A stretch of DNA of 6,893 nucleotides from Hyphomicrobiaceae bacterium (GTDB lineage: Bacteria > Pseudomonadota > Alphaproteobacteria > Rhizobiales > JAKIUO01): the NCBI GenBank assembly GCA_021647535.1, contig JAKIUO010000159.1, forward strand, positions 1 through 6,893, written 5' to 3'. Shown here in pieces: positions 1-5,485 of this stretch. A model generated the notes under the pieces. That model was not told the origin of the DNA. It did no database searches and saw only the letters and a list, made by a program, of their open reading frames with translations. The position numbers and the translations under genes were made by a program. Position 1 is the stretch's first letter, and each line of letters opens with the position of its first letter.

Positions 1-29
1 CCGGGGAGAAGTGGTGTATTGTCGGTCAT
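1..29 (-). CDS. Possible 5' end of a divergent gene (partial)
   Basis: Read on the minus strand, an ATG at 29-27 opens a frame with no stop up to the window edge; only nine codons are visible (MTDNTPLLP). There is no clear Shine-Dalgarno sequence before it, and nine codons cannot identify a product. From memory, some alphaproteobacteria carry ruvX (the YqgF-type Holliday junction resolvase), often followed by gatCAB, next to pyrB, so a divergent gene of that kind would fit here. That is a contextual guess, and the frame may equally be chance. Confidence 0.3.
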
Positions 30-163
30 GGCGGTGTGAGGTTTCGTTGGGGGTGTCAGGTCTTGTGTAAGCACCAAAATCATACGACATTACAACAGCT
101 TGATCCACACCCGCCAACCAGATCAGGTTGCTTCATGAATAATTGGGGCTAGATCTGAACATC

Positions 164-245
164 AGAGTTGCCTTTCTTGTAAAATCAAGTCTTGATAACC
201 TGACTTTACTCCAAAAGATTGGCAACTCTACTCTTTTCCAAGAGT
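164..245. repeat. Nested inverted repeats in AT-richer DNA upstream of pyrB
   Basis: A perfect 9-bp inverted repeat, AGAGTTGCC (164-172) and GGCAACTCT (221-229), encloses a smaller palindrome ATCAAG-T-CTTGAT (184-196). Just outside lies another stem, ACTCTT (230-235) and AAGAGT (240-245), with a 4-nt loop. After the 9-bp arms the two sides still match partly, about 10 of the next 17 bases by eye. No open frame here looks like a gene. The nested symmetry could mark a remnant of a small mobile element or a dispersed intergenic repeat. No flanking target-site duplication was found. Confidence 0.45.
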
Positions 246-253
246 GCAAACCC

Positions 254-291
254 CTTAACCGGACACTAGTGCGCGAAGGCGGGAATGACGG
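254..291. repeat. Fragment resembling a dispersed proteobacterial repeat, next to a possible element end
   Basis: The stretch 272-291 (CGCGAAGGCGGGAATGACGG) resembles one half of the short palindromic intergenic repeat found in many proteobacterial genomes, which often translates as VIPAKAGIQ-like peptides. The other half is missing. Instead, 254-271 contains TTAACCGGACACTAGTG, including the palindrome ACTAGT (265-270). An abrupt change from a half repeat to unrelated AT-richer DNA is what insertion of a mobile element into such a repeat would leave. The resemblance is judged from memory. Confidence 0.35.
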
Positions 292-319
292 ATAGAAATA
301 TCTAAACTTAGCACCGTTA

Positions 320-473
320 GGGACTTGTCCCCAAACCCCAATCCTGAAGATGGGGATGAAAGGGGCGCGCCCTTTTCCGCTGTGCGCGCAGCACGCCAAC
401 CTTTACAGGAAAGAGGGCCGGCGAGGACAACCGCGATAGCGGTTTTAGCGGCGCATCAGATTAACCACGCCGC
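320..473 (+). promoter_or_regulatory. Series of short stem-loops upstream of pyrB
   Basis: Several perfect short symmetries lie in a row: GGGAC-TT-GTCCC (320-331), CCCCA/TGGGG (336-340 and 351-355), the palindrome GGGCGCGCCC followed by TTTT (363-376), AACCGC-GATA-GCGGTT running into TTTT (429-446), and GCGGCG/CGCCGC (448-453 and 468-473). The 429-446 element has the shape of a small intrinsic terminator: a 6-bp stem, a 4-nt loop and a short T run. If transcription of pyrB begins upstream of 429, these could form an attenuating leader. If it begins near 550, they lie outside the transcript. No leader peptide or riboswitch class was recognised. Confidence 0.35.
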
Positions 474-514
474 CTGTAAAGCTGTAAAAAAAGCACGCGG
501 GCTCACACCAGCTC

Positions 515-543
515 TTGCCGTTTCATCCCGTTGCCCCTATAGA
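515..543 (+). promoter_or_regulatory. Candidate sigma-70-type promoter just before pyrB
   Basis: TTGCCG at 515-520 and TATAGA at 538-543 are separated by 17 bases, the preferred spacing, and resemble -35 and -10 hexamers (4 and 5 of 6 consensus bases). Transcription would begin near 550, only a few bases before the pyrB ATG at 554, giving a leaderless or nearly leaderless message. This agrees with the absence of a Shine-Dalgarno sequence there. It is a sequence-pattern prediction only. Confidence 0.4.
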
Positions 544-553
544 TCGGTTTTTA

Positions 554-1525
554 ATGAGACAAAAAAACAAACAATCTCCCTTTGCCCTCTCCAGGCCTCA
601 TCTTCTTTCAATCGAAGATCTGAGCCGTGAAGATATTATGGGGCTTTTGGATCTGGCTCAGACCATTGCCGAGCTGGACCCCCATGAAGATAAGAAGAAA
701 AGCGTTCTCAAGGGGCTGACGCAGATCAATCTGTTTTTTGAAAGTTCCACCCGCACACAAAGTTCATTCGAGCTGGCTGGCAAAAGCCTTGGGGCCAATG
801 TCATGAATATGGCGGTCAAAAGCTCTTCGATCAGCAAGGGCGAAACCTTGATTGATACGACAATGACCCTCAATGCCATGCGCCCGGATGTGCTGGTTGT
901 GCGCCATTTTGCTGCCGGGGCCGTTGAGCTGTTGGCGCAAAAAGTCTCGTGCAGTGTTATAAATGCCGGAGATGGCAGCCACCAGCACCCGACACAGGCC
1001 CTGCTTGATGCCCTCACCATAAAACGTGCCAAAGGGCGACTGGAAGCGCTGACCGTGGCCATTTGCGGAGATATTCTGCATTCACGGGTGGCCCGCTCCA
1101 ATATCCAGCTGTTGAGCGCCCTCAATGTAAGGGTGCGCATTATCGCCCCTTCCACCCTGCTGCCGCCCTTCCCTGATCGGCTTGGGGCGGAGGTCTTTAC
1201 CAGCATGGCCGAGGGGCTCAAAGGCGCGGATGTGGTGATGATGCTGCGCCTGCAACGCGAGCGTATGAATGGCAGCTACGTGCCCTCAGAACGCGAATAT
1301 TTCCGATTTTTTGGGTTGGATGCGGAAAAGCTGGCCGTCGCCAAACCGGACGCCATCATCATGCATCCTGGCCCCATGAACCGGGGCGTTGAAATCGCTT
1401 CCAGCATAGCGGATGACCCGCGTTCGGTCATTCAGGAACAGGTGCAGATGGGAGTTGCCGTGCGCATGGCCGTACTCGAGAGCTTATCCACCCGTATGCA
1501 CGAGAAACAAAGAGGCGGCTTCTGA
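554..1525 (+). CDS. pyrB: Aspartate carbamoyltransferase catalytic chain
   Basis: PyrB condenses carbamoyl phosphate with L-aspartate to give N-carbamoyl-L-aspartate, the committed cytoplasmic step of de novo pyrimidine synthesis. From the ATG at 554 the protein has 323 residues, near the family's usual 300-340. Visible motifs are the carbamoyl-phosphate loop ESSTRT (63-68), the mobile loop with SISKGET (92-98, the Lys matching the catalytic loop lysine of E. coli), R117-H118, HQHPTQALLD (143-152), GDILHSRVARS (172-182) and MHPGPMNRGVEI (270-281). An in-frame TTG at 515 would add 13 residues. I prefer ATG 554 because the family core (HLLSIEDLS) begins soon after it and TTG 515 coincides with a possible -35 box; neither start has a clear ribosome binding site. 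The stop shares one base with the start of the next gene, so the two are probably translationally coupled. No pyrI-like regulatory gene is present, and the arrangement matches class A aspartate carbamoyltransferases built from PyrB and a pyrC-like partner. Confidence 0.96.
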   Translation: MRQKNKQSPFALSRPHLLSIEDLSREDIMGLLDLAQTIAELDPHEDKKKSVLKGLTQINLFFESSTRTQSSFELAGKSLGANVMNMAVKSSSISKGETLIDTTMTLNAMRPDVLVVRHFAAGAVELLAQKVSCSVINAGDGSHQHPTQALLDALTIKRAKGRLEALTVAICGDILHSRVARSNIQLLSALNVRVRIIAPSTLLPPFPDRLGAEVFTSMAEGLKGADVVMMLRLQRERMNGSYVPSEREYFRFFGLDAEKLAVAKPDAIIMHPGPMNRGVEIASSIADDPRSVIQEQVQMGVAVRMAVLESLSTRMHEKQRGGF

Positions 1526-2820
1526 TGGCTCAAACCGAACAACAGCCGATCGCCCTTATCAATGCCCAACTGCTTGACCCCGCGAAGGACAACCTTGAGC
1601 ATGGCGGTCTGCTGATCCGCGATGATCTCATTGAACAGATCTCTCCTGAGTTACGACGCAATGCCCCCAAAGGCAGCAAAGTCATAGATTGTGGCGGCAA
1701 AATCCTCGCCCCCGGCCTCGTCGATATGCTGGTCTATACCGGTGTGCCAGGACAAGAACACCGCGAAACACTGGCAACCGCTTCACAAGCGGCTTTGGCT
1801 GGCGGTGTCACCAGCATGGTCTGTATGCCCAACACCAAGCCGGTGATTGATGATGTCGCACTGGTTGATTATATCAAGCGTCACGCCACCGACCCGGGCA
1901 ATGTGCATATCTATCCCATGGCGGCCATGACCAAGGGGCTGGCCGGGGTCGAGATGACCGAAATCGGCCTGTTGAAAAAAGCCGGAGCCATCGCTTTCAC
2001 CAATGGCAAGGACAGCATTCCCAACGCCAAAACCATGCGCCTCGTGCTGTCTTACGCCAAAGACTATGACGCGCTGATCGTCCATTTTACCGAAGATAAC
2101 GAGCTCGGCGATCCTGGTGTGATGAATGAGGGGCTGGTTTCCAGCCGCCTTGGTCTGCCGGGACGCCCCTTTGAGGCTGAGGTCATTATGCTGGAGCGTG
2201 ATATCCGGCTGGTCGAGTTGACGGGGGCACGCTACCACGCCGCACAAATCTCCTGCGCCGCCTCGCTTGATGTCATCCGCAAAGCCAAGACGCGCGGCCT
2301 GCCGATCAGCTGCGGCGTTTCCATCAACCATCTGACCCTCAATGAAAACGATATCGGCTCTTATCGGACCTTTTTCAAAATGCGCCCGCCTTTGCGCACA
2401 GAAGATGATCGCATCGCGCTGATTGGCGGGGTCAAGGATGGCACGATTGATATTGTGGTGTCGGCCCATGATCCCCAGGATGCCGACGTCAAGCGTCATC
2501 CCTTCGAACAGGCTTCTGATGGGGCGATTGGCCTTGAAACCCTGTTGCCCGCCCTTTTGCGGCTTTATCACAACGGCTCCTTGAGCCTTCCCGAAATTTT
2601 CCGGGTCACCTCCACCAATCCCGCCAGCCTGTTGGGGCTTGATGCTGGTCAGCTGAAAATTGGCACGCCCGCCGATCTTGTGCTTTTTGATCCGATGATC
2701 CCGTGGCTGGTCGATTCTTTGTTGTTAAAATCCAAATCCAAGAACACACCTTTTGAAAATGAGCGTATGCAGGGGCGTATCTTGCGTACATTTGTTGCAG
2801 GACGCGAACTCTATCGTTAG
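1525..2820 (+). CDS. pyrC: Dihydroorotase-like protein lacking most metal ligands (PyrC'/PyrX type)
   Basis: This 431-residue protein is a class I dihydroorotase homologue of the amidohydrolase superfamily, the fold that closes carbamoyl-aspartate to dihydroorotate. The usual HxH zinc motif after PGxxDM is replaced by LVY (69-71, within PGLVDMLVY). The position of the bridging Asp in the FxDDG-type motif is Asn (N160 in FTNGK), the expected His in the YHxxHxS-like segment is Gln (Q241 in YHAAQIS), and the TDHAPH motif reads SAHDPQ (313-318), losing the catalytic Asp. One His remains (H187 in VHFTED). It is therefore very probably non-catalytic. In Pseudomonas-type pyrBC' systems the inactive partner is needed to assemble active aspartate carbamoyltransferase, and the same role is inferred here. 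Stop and start overlap as TGATG at 1523-1527, with AGAGGCGG (1511-1518) as ribosome binding site inside the end of pyrB. Many pipelines label such genes pyrC; pyrX is an alternative name. Confidence 0.93.
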   Translation: MAQTEQQPIALINAQLLDPAKDNLEHGGLLIRDDLIEQISPELRRNAPKGSKVIDCGGKILAPGLVDMLVYTGVPGQEHRETLATASQAALAGGVTSMVCMPNTKPVIDDVALVDYIKRHATDPGNVHIYPMAAMTKGLAGVEMTEIGLLKKAGAIAFTNGKDSIPNAKTMRLVLSYAKDYDALIVHFTEDNELGDPGVMNEGLVSSRLGLPGRPFEAEVIMLERDIRLVELTGARYHAAQISCAASLDVIRKAKTRGLPISCGVSINHLTLNENDIGSYRTFFKMRPPLRTEDDRIALIGGVKDGTIDIVVSAHDPQDADVKRHPFEQASDGAIGLETLLPALLRLYHNGSLSLPEIFRVTSTNPASLLGLDAGQLKIGTPADLVLFDPMIPWLVDSLLLKSKSKNTPFENERMQGRILRTFVAGRELYR

Positions 2821-2868
2821 TCTTGAGCGCACACCCTTTGTCATTATGTAACAGGATCCGCCCGCTTC

Positions 2869-3471
2869 ATGAGTATTGACCTCACCTCAAATATTTCCAT
2901 TCTGGCCTTCATATTTGGCTATCTGGCCGGAGCCATCCCTTTTGGCCTCTTGCTCACCAAAGCCTTCGGGATGGGCGATATTCGCTTGCAGGGGTCTGGT
3001 AATATCGGCGCAACCAATGTCCTGCGCACCGGCAATCGCTGGTTAGCGGCGGCAACCCTGTTCGCAGATATGCTCAAAGGCACGCTCCCCGTGCTCATTG
3101 GGACCAAATATGGTATCGAAACCGCCATGCTGGCCGGGCTTGGCGCTTTTATCGGTCATCTGTTTCCCGTCTGGCTGCGCTTTAAAGGCGGTAAAGGGGT
3201 GGCCACCTATATCGGCGTGCTCATCGGTCTCTACTGGCCCTTCGCTCTTCTGTTTTGCGGCGTCTGGCTGATCGCTGCGCTGATCTTTAAAATTTCCTCG
3301 CTGTCGGCCCTCATCGCCACAGCCATTTTACCTCTTGCCGCTGCGACCACCGGCCAGAACGCACTGGTGTTCATCATTCTGCTGATGAGCCTGCTGGTTT
3401 TTTTCAAACATAGAGACAATATCAAACGTCTGGTAAGTGGCGAAGAGGGACAAATTGGCAAGAAGGAATAA
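2869..3471 (+). CDS. plsY: Acyl-phosphate:glycerol-3-phosphate acyltransferase
   Basis: PlsY is an inner-membrane enzyme that transfers an acyl chain from acyl phosphate (made by PlsX) to the sn-1 position of glycerol-3-phosphate, giving lysophosphatidic acid, the first step of phospholipid synthesis. The 200-residue length is normal. The three conserved motifs are visible: GSGNIGATNVLRTG (42-55), FKGGKGVATYIGV (105-117) and KHRDNIKRLVSGEE (180-193). Several hydrophobic segments (about 9-30, 57-78, 85-102, 111-140 and 143-178) fit the usual multi-pass topology. The gene follows the pyrC-like gene after 48 nt and probably shares its transcript. The start ATG at 2869 has only a weak AGGA (2853-2856), set somewhat far back. 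Its last 35 nt overlap the longest reading of dprA. Confidence 0.96.
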   Translation: MSIDLTSNISILAFIFGYLAGAIPFGLLLTKAFGMGDIRLQGSGNIGATNVLRTGNRWLAAATLFADMLKGTLPVLIGTKYGIETAMLAGLGAFIGHLFPVWLRFKGGKGVATYIGVLIGLYWPFALLFCGVWLIAALIFKISSLSALIATAILPLAAATTGQNALVFIILLMSLLVFFKHRDNIKRLVSGEEGQIGKKE

Positions 3472-4621
3472 GGACAAAAAACCGGTTTCTCGCTTATTGA
3501 GTGAAGAACAGAAATTGAACTGGCTGCGTCTTATTCGCACGCGCAATGTCGGCCCGGTGACCTTCTGGCGCATGGTCAATCATTTTGGCGGCGCGGCACA
3601 AGCGCTGGAAATGTTGCCGGAATATGCCCGTCGTGGCGGCAAAAAAACAGCCGCACCGATCACGACCGAGATGGTGCAACGCGAGCTTCAGGCCGCGCGC
3701 CAGCCAGGCGCAACTCTGGTTGCCAGAGGAGAGCCAGGTTATCCGCTGCCGCTCTCCCACCTTGATGCCCCGCCACCACTCTTATACGTAAAAGGCAATC
3801 TCGATCTCGCCCAACTGCCAGCCGTCGCCATTGTCGGCTCAAGAAATGCCTCGGCCATTGGGCAAAAATTCACACGTAAAATTGCCGGAGAGCTGGCAAA
3901 TGAAGGCTATGCCATTGTCTCTGGACTGGCGCGCGGCATTGATACCGCTGCCCATTCCGGGGCGCTGCAAACCGCAACCATTGCCGTCATCGCCGGAGGC
4001 ATTGGCAATTATTACCCCCCGCAAAATAGCGATCTGCAACGCCAGATCGAACAAAACGGGCTGTTGATAACTGAAAATCCACCCGGATTTGCACCACGCG
4101 CCCAAGACTTTCCCCGCCGCAACCGCATCATAGCTGGCAGCGCCCTTGGCACCATCGTTGTCGAAGCCAATCTGCGCTCGGGCTCCTTGATCACGGCACG
4201 TCTGGCCAACGAACAGGGCCGCCACGTCATGGCTGTTCCCGGACACCCCCTTGACCCGCGCGCCAGCGGTCCCAACAGTCTGATCAGAAACGGCGCTTCA
4301 TTGATTGGTCGGGCCGCTGATGTCATTGAAGACCTCACCCCCATGTCGACAATCAATCACACGGAGCAGCCCTCCCTTTTTGAAAACAATAAGTTGTTCG
4401 AGGGCGATGAGCAGCAGCCAGAACTTGAAAGGCACGATGCCGACCAGGACAGCCGCGAGATTATACTCAATGCCCTCAGCGTCACCTCTGTTGAAATAGA
4501 TGAACTCATACGCGCAACAAAGCTTCACCCCCGCATGGTGCGCGCCGTTCTCATCGAATTGTCGCTGGCTGGAAAAGTACAAAATGACAGTGCCCAGAAT
4601 ATCCGTCTGGCTCCGCAGTAA
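3437..4621 (+). CDS. dprA: DNA-processing protein DprA (Smf)
   Basis: DprA binds single-stranded DNA entering by transformation and loads RecA on it; it is conserved even in species not known to be competent. With the GTG at 3437 the protein has 394 residues. An N-terminal helical SAM/HhH-like part (about 24-60, LNWLRLIRTRNVGPVTF) is followed by the Rossmann-like core: VGSRNAS (133-139), SGLARGIDTAAH (162-173), ITENPPG (211-217), FPRRNRIIAG (225-234), VEANLRSGSLITA (242-254) and VPGHPLDPRASGPNSLI (267-283). An acidic linker (about 302-338) leads to a C-terminal winged-helix region (about 340-382, DELIRATKLHPRMVRAVLIEL), as in many proteobacterial DprA. The start is uncertain. The GTG has only a weak ribosome site, whereas an in-frame TTG at 3455 is preceded by AAGAGGG (3443-3449) at good spacing and would give 388 residues. 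Both overlap plsY, indicating co-transcription and perhaps coupling. Confidence 0.95.
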   Translation: MAKRDKLARRNKDKKPVSRLLSEEQKLNWLRLIRTRNVGPVTFWRMVNHFGGAAQALEMLPEYARRGGKKTAAPITTEMVQRELQAARQPGATLVARGEPGYPLPLSHLDAPPPLLYVKGNLDLAQLPAVAIVGSRNASAIGQKFTRKIAGELANEGYAIVSGLARGIDTAAHSGALQTATIAVIAGGIGNYYPPQNSDLQRQIEQNGLLITENPPGFAPRAQDFPRRNRIIAGSALGTIVVEANLRSGSLITARLANEQGRHVMAVPGHPLDPRASGPNSLIRNGASLIGRAADVIEDLTPMSTINHTEQPSLFENNKLFEGDEQQPELERHDADQDSREIILNALSVTSVEIDELIRATKLHPRMVRAVLIELSLAGKVQNDSAQNIRLAPQ

Positions 4622-4854
4622 CATATTGGAGTGAAATGTTTACCCTCTCGCCACTTTTAGCCGCAGCGTTAGAGCAAATTGCGCCCACTCGCATTCATTT
4701 CAACTGATGTTTTATTCTGTGTCCATGTAAAGACATCTGAAAATATCCAGATATATCCAGCATTTATTTACTTGAAACCGAAGGAAAACGGCTCAGTTAT
4801 TTCTGTTTCCGAGTGAACGCAATCTGCTCTATCTGTGGAGTTTCGACAGGTGCT
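4622..4854. other. Gap between dprA and a convergent small gene, no gene seen
   Basis: No credible coding frame is present. There is a short near-tandem duplication of ATATCCAG (4743-4750 and 4753-4760) and a weak stem ATCTG/CAGAT (4735-4739 and 4748-4752). Another inverted pair, GGAGTT (4837-4842) and AACTCC (4857-4862), spans the stop codon of the minus-strand small gene. None is followed by a proper T run on either strand, so no intrinsic terminator for dprA or for the small gene can be assigned. Confidence 0.5.
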
Positions 4855-5100
4855 TTAACTCCGACCTTCCTTTGTATCTTCTGTCTTTTGCAATTCCTGG
4901 GCTTCGACTTTGGCCATCGACAAGAGGTAAAGCAGAATGGAACTATCTTTTTTCGCAGCGATTTTCATGAGCGCATCAAGCATATCAACAATAAATTCGC
5001 TCACATCCTTGGTGTCCACCTCACCATCCCCAGGACCAGAAGCTCTGGGCCTATGGTCTAGCAACGCTATAACATTCGTTTCGCTTCTCTTATTCGCCAT
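4855..5100 (-). CDS. Small conserved-looking hypothetical protein, 81 residues
   Basis: The function is not recognised. The protein has a basic start (MANKRSE), a polar Gly/Pro linker (about 16-28), a probable helical region (about 31-72) containing VSEFIVDMLDALMKIAAKK and SSILLYLLSMAKVEAQEL, and a charged tail (KTEDTKEGRS). The hydrophobic residues look amphipathic rather than membrane-spanning, and there is no signal peptide, so a small cytoplasmic helical protein is likely. The gene has GAGGG (plus coordinates 5108-5112) six bases before its ATG, and a perfect TATAAT at 5127-5122, giving a short leader of roughly 15 nt. These signals are the main reason to call it real. It runs opposite to dprA and topA and so has its own transcription unit. 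The pattern of a helix ending in LLxMAxxEA recalls short hypothetical proteins of other alphaproteobacteria, but this is from memory. Confidence 0.75.
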   Translation of the reverse strand: MANKRSETNVIALLDHRPRASGPGDGEVDTKDVSEFIVDMLDALMKIAAKKDSSILLYLLSMAKVEAQELQKTEDTKEGRS

Positions 5101-5103
5101 ATG

Positions 5104-5127
5104 CCGCCCTCAAATGCCCATATTATA
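5104..5127 (-). promoter_or_regulatory. -10 box and ribosome binding site of the small minus-strand gene
   Basis: On the minus strand TATAAT (5127-5122) matches the sigma-70 -10 consensus exactly. It is followed by GAGGGCGG (5112-5105), a good Shine-Dalgarno sequence, six bases from GAGGG to the ATG at 5100. The expected -35 position (plus 5145-5150, read GGCTTA on the minus strand) is poor, so the promoter may be weak or need an activator. Confidence 0.55.
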
Positions 5128-5151
5128 CTGGACTGGTCCTACCTTAAGCCT

Positions 5152-5160
5152 TTATCCACA
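5152..5160 (+). promoter_or_regulatory. Perfect DnaA-box sequence
   Basis: TTATCCACA at 5152-5160 is identical to the high-affinity DnaA box of E. coli. It sits directly upstream of the -35 position of the small minus-strand gene, where bound DnaA could influence that promoter. No second perfect box was seen nearby, so this does not look like a replication origin. A single 9-mer match can occur by chance. Confidence 0.4.
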
Positions 5161-5205
5161 TCGCTTTCATTTCGAGCTTTTTCCGCTATAGTGATATAAA
5201 ATCAA

Positions 5206-5299
5206 ACCGCAGCTCGAATGCAATTTATAATTTTAGACACGAGTAATTGCAACCATTAATGGTGCGAAATTCAGTGCGTTTCGCCAACTATCTTTTTTT
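5206..5299 (+). ncRNA. Candidate small structured RNA or untranslated element
   Basis: Three symmetries follow one another without a gap: TGCAATT/AATTGCA (5219-5225 and 5245-5251, 19-nt loop), the 12-bp palindrome ACCATTAATGGT (5252-5263), and GCGAAA/TTTCGC (5264-5269 and 5279-5284, 9-nt loop). Nine bases later comes a run of seven T (5293-5299), resembling an imperfect intrinsic terminator. Possible -10 boxes TATAGT (5187-5192) and TATAAA (5195-5200) lie upstream, though without a good -35. There is no convincing open frame. It may be a small RNA, but operators or chance symmetry in AT-rich DNA are also possible. The start given is an estimate from the second -10 box. Confidence 0.3.
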
Positions 5300-5300
5300 A

Positions 5301-5349
5301 GGCAATTGACAGAACGCAAGTGATTGCCCATTTTCATACGGCAATTGAC
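5301..5349. repeat. Direct repeat GGCAATTGAC with an inverted half-site between
   Basis: The 10-mer GGCAATTGAC occurs at 5301-5310 and again at 5340-5349, 39 bp apart, and an inverted ATTGCC lies between them (5323-5328). The core GCAATT also occurs at 5220-5225 and, inverted, at 5245-5250. The repeats contain TTGAC, including a perfect -35 hexamer TTGACA at 5306-5311, but no convincing -10 box lies at the right distance. They lie about 135-185 bp upstream of topA, a plausible place for regulator binding sites. Confidence 0.45.
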
Positions 5350-5485
5350 GTGATCAACTTTGGTGGGGAGATCATCTCAGCCAGAAAATTCAATCTGAAA
5401 GTAGGGCTGAATCTGTTTTGCTGATCAGCTGACGCACCTTGCCATCAGTGCATTTAACATTCCGAAGAACGAGAAACGGACAGCA
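5350..5485 (+). promoter_or_regulatory. Region immediately upstream of topA
   Basis: No gene is seen. It holds two short palindromes, GAGAT-C-ATCTC (5368-5378) and GCTGATCAGC (5420-5429). A weak promoter-like pair, CTGACG (5429-5434) and TTTAAC (5453-5458) with an 18-nt spacer, would place a transcription start near 5465, about 20 nt before topA. The assignment is tentative. Confidence 0.25.

Noticed and set aside
133..399. Minus-strand frame of 88 codons upstream of pyrB
   Set aside because: It crosses the inverted repeats and the dispersed-repeat fragment, its composition is rich in Arg, Ser, Phe and Pro without domain-like pattern, and it lacks a ribosome site.
325..630. Plus-strand frame of 101 codons starting with TTG
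   Set aside because: It overlaps the start of pyrB in another frame, begins in a run of stem-loops, and resembles no family.
658..1221. Minus-strand frame of 187 codons opposite pyrB
   Set aside because: It is antisense to a well-conserved enzyme, and its sequence is explained by the codon pattern of pyrB.
1783..2571. Minus-strand frame of 262 codons opposite the pyrC-like gene
   Set aside because: It is long but antisense to a conserved gene, with Gly/His/Gln-rich composition typical of antisense shadows and no recognisable domain.
3839..4246. Minus-strand frames opposite dprA
   Set aside because: They are antisense to the conserved Rossmann core of DprA and have no independent signals.
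4813..5191. Plus-strand frames overlapping the small gene
   Set aside because: Neither has a ribosome site as good as the minus-strand gene, and their sequences are Cys/Phe/Ser-rich shadows of it.
5140..5300. A replication origin, suggested by a DnaA box next to AT-rich DNA
   Set aside because: Only one exact box was seen, with no box cluster and no origin-linked genes such as dnaA, hemE or parAB nearby.
5306..5373. Promoters for topA using TTGACA (5306) or TTGACG (5345)
   Set aside because: No acceptable -10 hexamer lies 16-18 bases downstream of either, so the TTGAC matches are better explained as part of the direct repeat.
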